From positions 7,876,393 through 7,940,392 of the forward strand of contig CP099851.1 in the NCBI GenBank assembly GCA_030062745.1: a DNA stretch of 64,000 bases, written 5' to 3'. The stretch is from Capitulum mitella. Taxonomy: Eukaryota > Arthropoda > Thecostraca > Pollicipedomorpha > Pollicipedidae. Below the pieces are notes generated by a model. The model searched no databases. It saw nothing but the letters and a program-made list of their open reading frames with translations, and had not been told where the DNA came from. Below are positions 1-11,039 of this stretch, piece by piece. Every line of letters begins with the position of its first letter. Positions within the stretch are counted from its first letter, which is position 1. Both the position numbers and the translations under genes were made by a program.

Positions 1-705
1 AGATTTCGGGCGGATGTCATGCCAGGCCATTGACCTATGGCGTCCTTTTTGTCACCTTTGCAGATCAGATTTGGAGCAACACGGAATAGCTTGAGTGTAA
101 ATAAGGGCCCTACACGCACCTTTTGGCGTATTTTCAGTGAAGGTTGCCAACAGCGGTACATTCGATCGCTTCCATTTTTTACTTTTTTGTTTTTATCTTT
201 GTTTGTATTTATGTATGTATGTACATGTATATATGTATATACATGTCAGTATCGATGTGCCAAACGTCTTTTTATTACGGTCTTTGAATGCATATTTCAT
301 AGAAATCGACATATTGCAAAGCAAATCTCGACCCAGTCAAAAAATAGTCGCCCTTGACCTTTGATGACCTTGACCTGAAATGACCCCGGTATATACAAGC
401 GTATCCACGCGCGCACACGCGTTTTTATTAGGGTCTTTGAATGCATAATTCATAGAAATCGACATGTCGCAAAGCAAATCTGGGCCAGTTCACAAGATAT
501 TTGACCTTGACCTTTGACGACGTTGACCTTTACTAATCCTGGTATATGTAAACGTATCAGTGTGCGCACACGTGTTTTTATTAGGGTCTCTGAATGAATA
601 TTTCATACAAACCGACATGCTGCAAAACAAATCTGGACCAGGTCACAAGCTGGCTGGCTTTGATCTTTGATAACCTCGACCCGTATTGACCCTGACTTTG
701 GTCTT
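1..705 (+). repeat. 153-bp tandem repeat array, left copy of a long dispersed repeat
   Basis: Three units recur with a constant 153-base spacing, for example TCTTTGAATG at 281 and 434 and TCTCTGAATG at 587. Each unit carries a TTTTTATTA stretch, a GAAATCGACAT-like core and clusters of TGACCT half-sites, including TGACCTTGA at 365-373 and 502-510. The segment from base 1 to about 705 matches 54862-55612 in the opposite orientation, flanks included, so it is one copy of a dispersed repeat that runs off the left edge of the window. No coding function was seen; the short open frames across it are incidental. Confidence 0.8.
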
Positions 706-1234
706 GTGCCCGAATAGCGTTGCGTGAATGTGTTCAAACGGTAATCTTAGACAGAGCGCTGGTCCTTTTACAAAGCTTCCATTTGTCATCAGCAACCGTC
801 GTTTTCGTTATGTCTGCCTGACTTCAGATGCTTGAAACTTCAAAAATTTGCGGCCGATTTCCAGTTTTTCTGCGTCAGTCGACGAGTTATTCAATTGCCA
901 TAAATGTCACAAAGTAGCAGCAACCAGCTCCGATCCGATCTCGAAATATTCAAGAAAATCAAGTGGGTGGACACAAAAAGATCCCCCTGCCAGTGTGCGT
1001 GTTACAGGGAGCGCACCCACTCAAATCGTGATTTTAACTGTACGCATTCGATTGAAGAGAACATTCTTATGAATCAAAACGTAGGTACCATTCCTTCTTG
1101 CCAACTCGCTCTTAGCTCATATTTTCCAGGTGTAAGTAGGCTGGCTGACAGCTCAAGTTCAATTTATTTACTCTGGTTTCTTTTCACCACTAAAACCACC
1201 GATAAAACGTGTTAGCGTACCGTGAGCCTCAGCG
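706..1234. other. no recognisable gene
   Basis: Unique-looking sequence of mixed composition. Short open frames at 848-1072 and 904-1215 match no family I know. I see no RNA gene or repeat here. Confidence 0.4.
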
Positions 1235-1332
1235 ATGTCGAAGCTGACAGCAGAGGACGAACATCGGAATTATGAAGGCAGCCATCATGGATTCAAGCAA
1301 GTTTCGCTGCAGTCCCACGAGTTTCCTCCAGG
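1235..1332 (+). CDS. possible first coding exon, unrecognised
   Basis: An ATG at 1235 opens a 38-codon frame (begins MSKLTAEDEH, stop at 1349-1351). It is polar and protein-like, and contains a possible splice donor, CCAGG|GTATGC, that would end the exon at 1332. The exon would finish with two bases of a codon. That phase would join in frame to the acceptor in front of the AAMP coding region at 4648 or 4651, but such agreement happens by chance one time in three. The AAMP family does not usually begin this way. A frame this short can easily be random; transcript evidence would decide. Confidence 0.18.
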
Positions 1333-1609
1333 GTATGCATTACATGAATAGGCCGAAATACGTTGGTGTTATTTGTGAAAATAGTCGTTGCTACCGTTTA
1401 TGACTGTGTCTGGTACAGCAAGGCAGAGTATTGGGTACGCACCGGGTCCGCCCAAGGTTTACCTACGTATTTTCTGCTCTCTGATTGGCTCTTCTCTTTA
1501 GTATTGTGTTTGCATTTTGCGTATACGACCTCCTTCCCTCAATATGCACTCTATGGATGTCCCCATGTGCCTTTTAGTCACCCGGAATCATTTTCCAAAA
1601 ACCAAATCC

Positions 1610-1735
<126 letters not shown>

Positions 1736-1739
1736 TTAT

Positions 1740-2790
1740 CAAAGGAAGCCATAAGTATAATCCCACTGAAAATCAAAAAAGTTACACGACTGCTTATTGG
1801 CATGGATGTTGAAGTTTCTGCTGTGTTTATTCTCTTGCAATACGCGGCGACGCAAGTTCACTAAATCTGAGGGCGGTTTTCCTGTCCATTCTTTCTCAGG
1901 GTGAATTGCCCTTTTGCTTTTGCTTAGTCCAAGGATGTAGGAACATCCAAAAGAGTGGGGGCCGAAGACGTTTTTTTCTCGTAGGGTTCATGTTAAATTC
2001 TCCGCAGAAATGGGGACCATGGCCCGCTGGCCCCCTTAAGTCACACCAGTTCATAAGCCTGTTCATGAGTTCATAAGCCCATGGTTTATTAGGCTACGGT
2101 GGTAGGTTTCTCCTCCACCATAGTGCAGCTGCCATTAGCAGCTGAAGCAGCGTTTTTCCATAGAGACATCTAGGGAGCAGTTGGGTAACTGCAACTATAT
2201 TGCCGGCCGCTACGCCTCGCCAAAGTCGGAAAATATGGTAAAACGCCACTCAAATGTGATTTACCTCTGTTGCTTCCAAACTTATCTAGGCTTTTGTGGT
2301 CACACAATCATTTTTTGTGGAGTACTGACATGATAAGAGATTCCAACTGGAATACAATCATTTATTTAAAACACTAGACAAAACCAATATGGCGACGGCC
2401 ATGACATGCGACAAAATGCAGCATGTGCGGCGAAATTAGCATCCCCTCACGTTGTTGGTTTGTGTAATCCAAGGGTGTGTGCTACCCACGTTTCGTTTGA
2501 TGTTTCTTATCCATGGTTTCGTGTTAAAGGAGTTTCAAGTTGACTTAGGCTGTAGGTGTCGTGTCGTCAGATAAAAAGAAGTGAGTAAACCGGCTCGTTT
2601 TGCAAGTCATCCTTACTTTGATTGCTGCTGCCTGGCTTGACATGACTCTGGATTGATCTTATGCATGTCATATTTAGTGCGCTCATTGCCAGACGCAGAT
2701 TATTTGGTATCATTGCTCTTCAGAGGTTTTGTTGGGTTGAACAGGTGGGTTGCAGTCTGCTCTATTTGTAAAGACCCATTGATGTTGTCG
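1740..2790. other. no recognisable gene
   Basis: Intergenic or intronic sequence with normal CpG frequency. It ends where the CpG-free zone starts. No repeat, RNA gene or convincing exon was seen. Confidence 0.4.
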
Positions 2791-4680
2791 TATTGTTTGG
2801 TGGTTTTATGGGACAGGCTGCATACTCTGTCAGAAATTTGTAAGTGAGCACTTAAAGTAGGGACCATATGGTACATGCCCATCATTAATGAATGCCCATC
2901 ATCATGCCTAGCTGCTAGAACAGCAGCTCTCTTTGGGGGGTTAAACCAGAATCTCCTGCATCTGGATGGAGAACTGTGTAGGTTGAGTTGTTGACTGGGC
3001 AGTGGGAGGGAAGATGATGGTCAGAGGTTGGATTTGGAGTTCCAGCAACTTTAAAGTGTGGTTGTATGGCCTGTGTCTTTTGGGGGCCAAATGACCGGTT
3101 AGGTCACCCTAATTTTGGTTTGGGAGGCATGGTTGAGATCCTCCCCCTGGATATGCCAGTGATTCTTATTTAACACTTCATTGTAAGTGGTGGTTAAAAT
3201 TGGTATTATAGAAAAATGCAGCAGTACTGGAGGACTGTACCTCAGGACAATTTTGTTTTGCTCAAAAGCACTGCAGCTGGAAAGAGCTTCTTCTGATCAA
3301 TCAGTGATAATTGGCACAGAAAAGGAGACTCCTGTACCACCACACATTATCATGATTCCACAATGGTGCATCAAATCCACAGGCTGCCTCTGGCCATCAC
3401 TGGCTAGGAGGTGTGAGGGGTTCTTTTGGTCCTTATTAGAAGGTAAACAGAGTACTTGGCTGTATACCTGACCTAAGGTCAGCTATTTTGTGCAGCAGGC
3501 ACAACCCTGTGTCAAAGGTGTGGTACACAATACAAAAGGTTGCAGGCAAATAAAGGGTGTGATCAGACTTGGTGCTATCTGACAGTGGTTAGTTCATGTG
3601 GACTGTGGTATTAGGTTATATCTAAATAGGTATCATGTGCTGGGCTGGCCATGTAATAGTAATTTGCATATGTTACATATTGTTTTCATTATTTCATTAT
3701 ATTATATGTTTAACATGGGTTAAGTATTCTTTGAACAGTTTAATCCATCATGAATATAATGTACTAGGGCTGGAAGGTATAGTCATTTGTTCAGGATTGT
3801 AAGCAAACTGCCATTTCTGAATGGCATTGAACAGGCATTGCAGTTGGGCTAGCACAGTTTTGTAACATGCCTTGTGGTCAAGTTTTCTTTGGTCTGGGGG
3901 TGGGATATGTTCTAATGGTTAAATCAAAGAGCAGGCTAGCTGTCATAAGGAAGAAATCCCCACAGCCCCATATTTCCTGTGTTAACCAGATTGTTTGGTC
4001 TGAACTGGTCCCACCAGAAGCAGGAAATCTGTTGGAGGTGTCCTCCCATTCCAGTGGATATTTTGACAGGCCATCAAGGATAGAGGTACTAGGAATTAAG
4101 CAAAGGTGTTAAATCTCCCTTCATATTTAAAAACAATTTAAGTAAATTCATGCTCCTTGCCTAGAATTCATACAACCCTTTATGGCATAAAAGTACCATG
4201 ACCCTTGCTTTTCAACCTACACAGGAGAGGCAGGTCTAATTTTGTATCAACTTCAAAGTTTGTTATGCCATGCCTTAGGGAGTACACAGAGCATTAGGTT
4301 GGTATATGAATAATGATTTATTTCAAAGAGAAAAGAATTACATTATCTTTGTGATCTAGACCAAGTACATACTTGGTCCAAACTGGGGTCAGAACTTGAG
4401 TTTGGAACAAGGCTCATAATTGAATGTTTTCAGTCACCATTCTAGAGGATTTTTTCCTGGACCTGTTGACTGAATGCATCAGCCATGGTATGTCTCCTGG
4501 ACCCATGGCATGGCTGATGTATGGTAAGGCCAATGGGAAGTCCTGCCATGCTTTGGACAGACAGTAATGTCTGTCCAAAGCATGGCTTAACAAGTACAAG
4601 GCTAGGTCTTGTGGCCCCTATGCATGATGAACATTTTTCTTCCCCAGCAGTGTGGTGCCTGCCTGTGGTAACCCTAGTCC
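2791..4680. other. CpG-depleted zone upstream of the AAMP coding exon
   Basis: Reading line by line, I find a single CpG in these 1,890 bases (3096-3097), although both C and G are common. TG and CA look frequent. CpGs are normal to the left, up to 2789. To the right the change is abrupt: the 60 bases from 4741 hold 12 CpGs. The zone ends about 30 bases inside what looks like an exon. Loss of CpG with gain of TG/CA is the known footprint of germline cytosine methylation followed by deamination. I infer that this is a methylated 5' intron or upstream transcribed part of the AAMP gene. Confidence 0.9.
4632..4650 (+). promoter_or_regulatory. probable tandem (NAGNAG) 3' splice site before AAMP
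   Basis: A pyrimidine-rich run ends in CCCCAGCAG, giving two AG acceptors three bases apart (4646-4647 and 4649-4650). It lies 50 bases before the start codon chosen for the WD40 protein. This suggests an upstream 5'UTR or short coding exon spliced here. Using either AG keeps the downstream frame and adds or drops one residue if the upstream part is coding. Confidence 0.5.
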
Positions 4681-4699
4681 CGCCGGCAGACATCCAGTC

Positions 4700-4845
4700 A
4701 TGGGCGGCTGGGGCAGGCAGCGGAACACCCCGCCGCCGTCTCCGCGCAGGAACGGCTCCGACGACGACCTGCCAGATGACGTGCTCGTCGACGACGACGG
4801 CCTGGTGCTGGAGGAGGTGATCGCACTGGACGACGGCCCGCCGCC

Positions 4846-4882
<37 letters not shown>

Positions 4883-6019
4883 GCGATGGAGGAGGTCGGC
4901 GCGCTGGCTGAGGAGGAGGAGGTGGACCTGTCGCGGCTGACGCTGGACGGGCACCGAGGCTCGGCGTTCTGCTGCGCCTTGTCGCCGGCCGGCGGCGCGC
5001 TGGCCGCCTCGGGCGGCGAGGACGACTGCGCGCGCGTCTGGCGGACCGACTCCGGCGCGCTGCAGCTGACCACGGCCGGCCACCGGGACTCGGTGACGCA
5101 GGTGGCGTTCAGCGCCGACGGCCGGCTGCTGGCGGCGGCCGACATGGCCGGCCTGGTGCAGGTGTACCGGCTGCCGGGCGGCGACAAGTGCTGGGAGTTC
5201 GACTGCGGCTCCGACGTCACCTGGCTCGAGTGGCACCGGGCCGCGCCGGCGCTGCTGGCCGGCACGCAGGACGGCGACGGCTGGATGTGGCGCGTGCCGC
5301 GCGGAGACGCGCGTCCGCTGGGCGGCCACGGCAGCGGCTGGACGTGCGCCGCCCTGCTGCCGGACGGCGCCCGGCTGCTGGCCGGCTACGACGACGGCTC
5401 GGCGCGGCTGTTCCAGCTGCGCTCCGGCCTGACGCTACACCACTTCAGCGGCGCGGCGGCGCACGCGGCGGCCGTCACCTGCGCGGCCGCCCACCCGGAC
5501 GGCGTACTGCTGCTCACCGCCGGCCTGGACGGCTGGGCCAGGCTGTACAGCGCCGCCTCCGGCAAGCTGCTGGCGTCGCTGCCGTGCTCGCCGGACGACG
5601 ACGCCCTGCAGGAGGAGGAGCCAGCGGACGGAGCGGAGGGCGCCGCCGACGGCGGGCCGCGCAGTGTCGAGGCGGCCGCCTTCTGTCCGAGCGACCCCGG
5701 CCTGCTGGCCACGGCCACCGTGGGCGGCGTGCTGACCGTGTGGGACGTGACGGCGCAGCGGGCGCGCCATCAGCTGACCGGCCTGCCCGGACTGAGCCGC
5801 CTGCGCTGGGCGCCGGCCGCCGCCCGGCTGTACGCCGCCACGCTGGCCGGCGCCGTGCTCGAGGTGGACGCGCTGGCCGGCCGCGTCCTGCGCCAGCTGA
5901 CCTCGGTCAGCAGCAGCGTACTGGACCTGGCCGTGGCGGACGACGGCGCCACCCTGCTGGCCGCCATGGACGACGGCAAGCTGCGGCTGTTTGGCCTGGC
6001 GGACCCGGCGCCGGCGTGA
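4700..6019 (+). CDS. AAMP: angio-associated migratory cell protein (AAMP/Sqt1 family), WD40 repeats
   Basis: A single open frame of 439 codons, close to the usual AAMP length of about 430. The N-terminal tail is very acidic (residues about 20-75), with 11 consecutive Asp at about 50-60. WD40 repeats start near residue 82 and run to the C-terminus. Family hallmarks are GGEDDCARVW in repeat 1, ADMAGLVQVY in repeat 2, and a block of the type WLEWH..APALLAGT..G.WMWRVP. Yeast Sqt1 chaperones ribosomal protein uL16 (Rpl10); vertebrate AAMP is cytosolic and linked to cell migration. The ATG at 4700 has G at -3 and +4; the frame stays open upstream to 4652, but without an earlier ATG. No intron is needed. 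Third codon positions are almost all G or C, and the open frames on the opposite strand are shadows of this bias. Because there are no introns a retrocopy is possible, but the frame is intact and has a spliced-looking 5' end. Confidence 0.92.
4847..4879 (+). repeat. GAC trinucleotide repeat coding for polyaspartate
   Basis: About eleven GAC triplets in a row encode the Asp run in the AAMP N-terminal tail. A pure codon repeat is likely to vary in length between individuals. Confidence 0.9.
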
Positions 6020-6300
6020 CGTGGCCGGCCTTAGCGGCTCTGGCGGGATCTGACCCGGCCTTGTCGGTTCCGTTACGGAATGACTGTCGCCGGACTCGTG
6101 CGGTTCTGCTTTGTGACTGTCGCTTGACCGTGGTAGGTCTGTGAAGTGAAGCGGAGTGGACTACTGATCAAGTTTCAGGCGGGAAGGCGTGGCTGTAATG
6201 TGGCCCTCGTAATGCTGTAACGAGAACAGTGCATGGCCTGGGCGGTTCTTTGGCGTGGTCTACGTTCTCTGGTGGCCAGGGCCATGATTGACTTTAGCAA

Positions 6301-6306
6301 ATTAAA
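6301..6306 (+). terminator. possible polyadenylation signal for AAMP
   Basis: ATTAAA lies about 280 bases after the AAMP stop codon and is followed within 40 bases by a GT-rich stretch (GTGGGGAGTGGTTT). It is the first signal of this type downstream of the gene. Confidence 0.4.
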
Positions 6307-7974
6307 CGAGTGCCTCCTGCCAGTGGGGAGTGGTTTCGTAAAACGACCGAGCGTTATTCGTTGAAGGATATTTGGGACGATTTGCCCATTTTACGCATTG
6401 CTTTTGTCGACATTGTTTTACTCGTAAGCATTGGCGTATTTGCAGACTAACGCCAGTCTTGCGATGGACTTATTTTCCCCATAAGATACCCGGAGTGGAG
6501 TTGTTGGGTTGTCGCACGTCACAGCAGAGGTTGAGCTTGACTGTGCTGGTCGGCTCGATGACATTTTGTTTCGGGCTTGGCGTCGTGGGCTCCGTGACCG
6601 ATTCTTTTGTCGGTATGTGCAGAAAATACATGGCGCCTGAGTTTGATTCTCGGCGGTCGCTTTTCTGGGCGATGCATTTCTCTACACGCTCCGTATCTAG
6701 ATTCCGGACTTAGATCTCTTACCCCAGTGGGTTTTCCGAGAAACAACTGGAACTTAAGATATGATACATGATGCGATGTGACATGGACGGATGCTTTTTT
6801 GATAACATGATCGTTTATGAACACATGCAGATATGCAGTCAGACAATCTGCGGGCCTTTTTCGACAAATGAAGTTTTTTTCGATGAAGGCGGGTAATGCA
6901 AACGTCTGACGTCTTAAAAGAAATCCGGAGAATCCCGGTGAACAGAAGAACGCGCGGGGACTGGCGGCACACTTCGTCCCGATGACGTGAAAATGGGCCA
7001 CACGTGGTCGCGCAGATACGGAAAAACCCCACACGCGTATGGACGTCATCCTCATGACGAATGTGTGCGACGTCCCCGGAACACAGCGACAGCAGCGCCC
7101 GGCCGCGCGGTCGGTGGCGCCGCCTGCCGCCGGCCCAGGGGAAGCGCGCATCTGTCGACAGCACCTGTGGGGAGCAGTTCAGGTATCGTCGAGCGATGCA
7201 CTCCATTTAGAGCTCTTCCTCTTCCCGACCCTTCCCTGTCGCCCGGAACACGTCAAGGACGACGCTCGCCGTTTTTAAGCAGCTCGATCAGCTTTGATTG
7301 TTTTTGTTCAAACGTCAGCACTTTATTGCTCATATCCGCTACACATCTTGAAACTGTTACTTAAAACAGACTTTTCCCGACAAAACCTTATAAGCCTGGA
7401 ATTAAGTCCATGGACTTGCGATGCCGTATATCCTCATGTTTTAGAAGTCTCTTTAGAACCGGGCAACAAGGGACATTTCCCTATGTTTGTTACCTATCGT
7501 CTTCTCACGAAGTACAAATTCATAAACGGGTCAGTCTGTGGTACAACGGGTGACGCTCGATCCCAGTCACAAAAGGGAAAGGAACACCGTGGTGCGTGTT
7601 GCTATGGCCGTTTCTGCGAAAATCAATTATTCGAAAAAAGGATGGTCAAATAGACTGGGGATTGCGGAGGCCCCCAGGGCACGGAAGTGGCCACTGCACA
7701 CTATGCTGAGCGCTCTGTCATATCAGCATATCACTGCTTACTGACGGTGAATGAAACCAGTTCATTCTTTTAGTTGTTATTCTGCTATCATTTGCATTGT
7801 ACCTGCGTTGCATTTCATCAAATCATTTATTCTTTGTGTCGATTATTGACTGCTTTTTGTCTTCGTCTGTTATCATTGTTCGCTCACTTCATTGACGGGC
7901 GAAAAATTATCAGTCAGTGCTGGTCCGTCCGTTACTACATGCCAGCAGGCGGCGAACCGTGTTGCCAGATCTAG
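6307..7974. other. no recognisable gene; CpG-rich island at about 7040-7280
   Basis: Mostly mixed-composition sequence. The part near 7040-7280 is GC- and CpG-rich and has an open frame on the plus strand (from 7039) that reaches a donor-like CAG|GTATCG near 7182. It could be an exon or a promoter island, but the peptide matches nothing I know. The 210-codon minus-strand frame at 6519-7151 looks like chance. Confidence 0.3.
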
Positions 7975-8430
7975 AGGATGTCACGTGTGGAAAAAGTCGC
8001 TAAAAACGACCAAAACCGGCGACTCCTTTCGTGTCCGTTCTTGGCCGGTGGACGTGTGAACCGAACTTCACCAAGTGCTCTCTTCACGTCCCATGGCGAA
8101 TCGGATGGCTGTTCAAATGATAAAGGAGGGATGAGACATCGTCCTGGTGTTGCCGGAAGACGATTGTTCATCGGCATATCGCAGCACACAGCCACAGAGG
8201 GCTGTGCTTCGTCATGTCGTGTCTTCAAATTGTCCCATGTAGATGTTCGCAAGTATGGATGTCGAAAGTGGGTCCATGGCCATCCCATCCTTTTGTTGGT
8301 AGAGTCTCCCATCCAGCGGGAAGTATTTTGTGTTAATGCAGAGCATTGACGATTGTTGTGTGTTGATTCAGAGCAGAGCAAACCTCCCATTATGTTGTCC
8401 ACTGCGATGCCCGTTTTTTTCAGGGACATT
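7975..8430 (-). mobile_element. Penelope-like element reverse transcriptase fragment (degenerate)
   Basis: On the minus strand, bases about 8346 to 8207 translate to a stretch containing YQQKDGMAMDPLSTSILANI, the conserved RT block of Penelope-like retroelements, normally DG.AMGSPLSP..AN.Y. Here the G before the S/P is replaced by D. A stop follows directly. Further on (about 8157-8098), another frame gives DDVSSLLYHLNS, which resembles the segment just after the YADD box. The frame is broken by stops and shifts, so this is a dead remnant. The catalytic YADD is not readable. The 152-codon frame covering the same bases is the wrong frame. Confidence 0.65.
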
Positions 8431-8699
8431 CCAGTCTTTTTCGTATAACGGATAGAGTTTCATATGTGCGTCAAGAAAGTCATATGCTTGTAGGACCGAG
8501 CACAAGTGATCAGCTGTGACGAAAAGGCAAAACGAGCGCGAGAAGAAGAACGGATTCCCAGAATGTTTCATGATACCAATGTCACCACGAAGAGCTGGAG
8601 AGACGGAGGCAAAAAGATCAGCCATGACCAACTGTGTCCCTCTTGTGCAGTAGGGGCCCGCCTGAAAAGAGCATGTGAATCTGCCGGGGAGGGGCATGA

Positions 8700-9475
8700 T
8701 AACAGAGCTTTCTTCGAAAGCAACATAAATTTACACACGCCTTTAACCAAAGTCCGATCACCCACTTCAAAGCAGGACATCAATAACCAATAACTGAATC
8801 TCCGACATCCCTTGCTGTTACAGCAGACCCTACAAGGGAGGGGATGGTTGCCATTTGGCGGTACAAAAAAAACAATTTAAGAAATTAGCGCAATACCTGC
8901 GCCCAGCATCACCGTCGGGAAAAATTAAACTCGGAAGACAACAAAGAGACTGCATCGACACCTGGCGACGATTGAAGATCCGTAACACAGTAACGGCTGA
9001 AACGTTTTGTAACAAATAATGCCCCTGGAGATGAGAATAAAACAAATGTTAACCAGAAAACGTTGGCAATGTTGGCAATAACAGAAGCCGGGGAACATGA
9101 ACAGTGTTTGAGAATAATATTAGCGCCAAGATTCAGCTTTGTGGGCTTTCGTCGTTGAGCACTGAGCTTGGTTAACCTGAAGCGGCGCGTCTGCTATCAG
9201 GCTATACTCTTCCTTGACAGCATTGTCAAAAACCATACAATATATGAAGTGACCGCACAAAAACGTTGTGTTCACGAAGGATTAGCAAAAAGCTATCGCT
9301 AGCGACGCCTTCAGAATCATTTTGCCCAGGAATATGAGCAACCACGTGTGCTAGAGCAAAACGTTTTTTTTCAGGTGCATCCATGATGCGGGGCAAGCAT
9401 GCAGAGGCTTGTTCGTAGTAGTCATTGTCGGGACTGATAAAGACTGTCTGCAGATTTGTCGTGCATTAATAACAC
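8700..9475. other. no recognisable gene
   Basis: Contains a short GGCTGAAACG motif near 8993 of a kind often seen at ends of Penelope-like elements, and a poor AATAAA-like context after it. Nothing else could be identified. Confidence 0.3.
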
Positions 9476-9740
9476 TAGCGGATCCAGGGGCATCTCGGCC
9501 ATGTCCTCGTACCGCGATTGGGGGGGGGGGGCAAATAGCCATTTGCCCCCCCTCCCAGGAAAAACACATGACTATAAGTACACAAGCAGAGTTTGAAGTT
9601 GCTGGGCACTTCAAACAAAATCCACGGCCAGCGTCTTCAACCCCTTCCCCTTCCCCCTGTTGCGCTGATTCTCTGACCTACCATCCATATCCAGTCGCTG
9701 AAGTAGTACACTCCGAACCCACGGCCAGCATCTCCCATCC
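9476..9740 (+). repeat. dispersed repeat, copy 1 (GCGGATCCAGGGGC start)
   Basis: Begins with GCGGATCCAGGGGC and a poly-G/poly-C hairpin around 9520-9555, followed by a purine-poor stretch with CCTACCATCCATA. It is matched in the same orientation by 10795-11030 and, for the G-rich head only, near 49500. Probably the end of a non-autonomous element; I cannot assign a superfamily. Confidence 0.6.
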
Positions 9741-10434
9741 TCCCTCCCCCCGGTAAACGACTCAGTAATCTACCATACATGCTCAGGAAACTCTGGTTTG
9801 CCTCCCCCCAAGCCAGGTCATGAGACATCCAGTATGCGCCAAGAGAATCGAGATAAAACCAGTCAGTTTGTGGGCCACTCAGGTCTCGACGTGACCTGCC
9901 TAACTCGCATAGGTTGTCCAAAGGCCAGTGGTTCTAGTAATGGGTCATAAAAATAGCACCTCCCGGGACAGATGGAACAAAGCGGAATAAAGTGCGATAA
10001 ATGTTTCTTTTTTTAATTAAGCCCAAAATCTGTGAACCCATCAAATTCACATTTCACTTCATGGTGGAAGATAATGTTGAAAAGCGGAAACGTTGACATC
10101 CACACCAGGAGATGTAGCTTACCCAGCATGACATTTGCCCGCAGCATGACCCCAGACTCTGACTGTGACAGATTTGGGTGAAATCACGTTGGGACAACGG
10201 TGGAAGACGTAAGCAGTTGGGATTGGACGTTCGAGATCCGCAGACAGTTCTTGGCATTTTGTGATGAGATGGAACTGTGCGATATTCTATCGTTTCCGTT
10301 GTACAGATGACGCAAGACGAATACGTGCATGACATCAGGAAAGTCGTTTAATCTGCATATTTCCTACATCGGATTGGGAGGCGCATAACCTTATCGGAGT
10401 CACCCCCAAATCCAGTTATCCTTTGGCGTCGGAC

Positions 10435-10600
10435 TGGACCAAGCGCCACGGTAGCTTGACGGACTCGGACTCGGACTCGGACAACAGATCTGGTGCGTGG
10501 TAGGAACTAGGTTCGAGACCCAGAGCGGCTGCCTATATTTGGTATATATATATATATATATATATATGCATATATGTATGCACATGTATATATGTATCAA
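10435..10600 (+). mobile_element. possible tRNA-derived SINE with (TA)n tail
   Basis: A box-A-like TAGCTTGACGG near 10453 and a good box B, GGTTCGAGACC, near 10512 occur in tRNA order. A triplicated GGACTC between them widens the spacing beyond a real tRNA. A (TA)n microsatellite follows at about 10543-10567. The box A is weak, so this is tentative. Confidence 0.3.
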
Positions 10601-10794
10601 GTTCCGGTCCTCGACCACAAGGTATGATTATGAAGTAAAACGGAAGCCACATTGCATATATATTGAAATATAGCGCATTTTATCCGTGTTTTTTTTTTGT
10701 AAAAAAGACCTGGTGTCTGCAAAAATACAAATCCAATACGTTTTGGCCGAGAATCCGCGCTTTTCGAATTTGCTCGATTGGTTTCTCGAGCTAC

Positions 10795-11030
10795 TGACGG
10801 GTCCAGAGAGGGCCATCTCGGTCATGCCCTTCCCCGACCGCGATAGGGGGGGGGGGGGCAAATGGCCATTTGGCCCCGCGAAAACATGGCTATTATTACA
10901 CAGCTATAATCTGAAGTCGCCAGACACTCCCAATCCACGGCCAGGGTCTTCCACCCTTCCTCCCCCCGGTTGCTGGCTCGCTGACCTACCATCCATACCC
11001 AGCAAAGTCCGGTTTGACTCCCCCAAACCG
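10795..11030 (+). repeat. dispersed repeat, copy 2
   Basis: Same order of blocks as 9476-9740: GGTCCAGAG, CATCTCGGTCATG, a poly-G/GGCAAATGGCCATTTG hairpin, AATCCACGGCCAG and CCTACCATCCATA. The two copies are 1.3 kb apart in direct orientation. Confidence 0.6.
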
Positions 11031-11039
11031 TGCCACTGG

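Noticed and set aside
4442..5329. Long minus-strand frames opposite the AAMP exon (also 4618-5265 and 5188-6144 plus)
   Set aside because: They are Arg/Ala/Pro-rich by-products of the high GC at third codon positions of AAMP and carry no domain.
7971..8429. 152-codon minus-strand frame as a protein
   Set aside because: The reverse-transcriptase signature is in a different frame of the same bases, so this frame is incidental.
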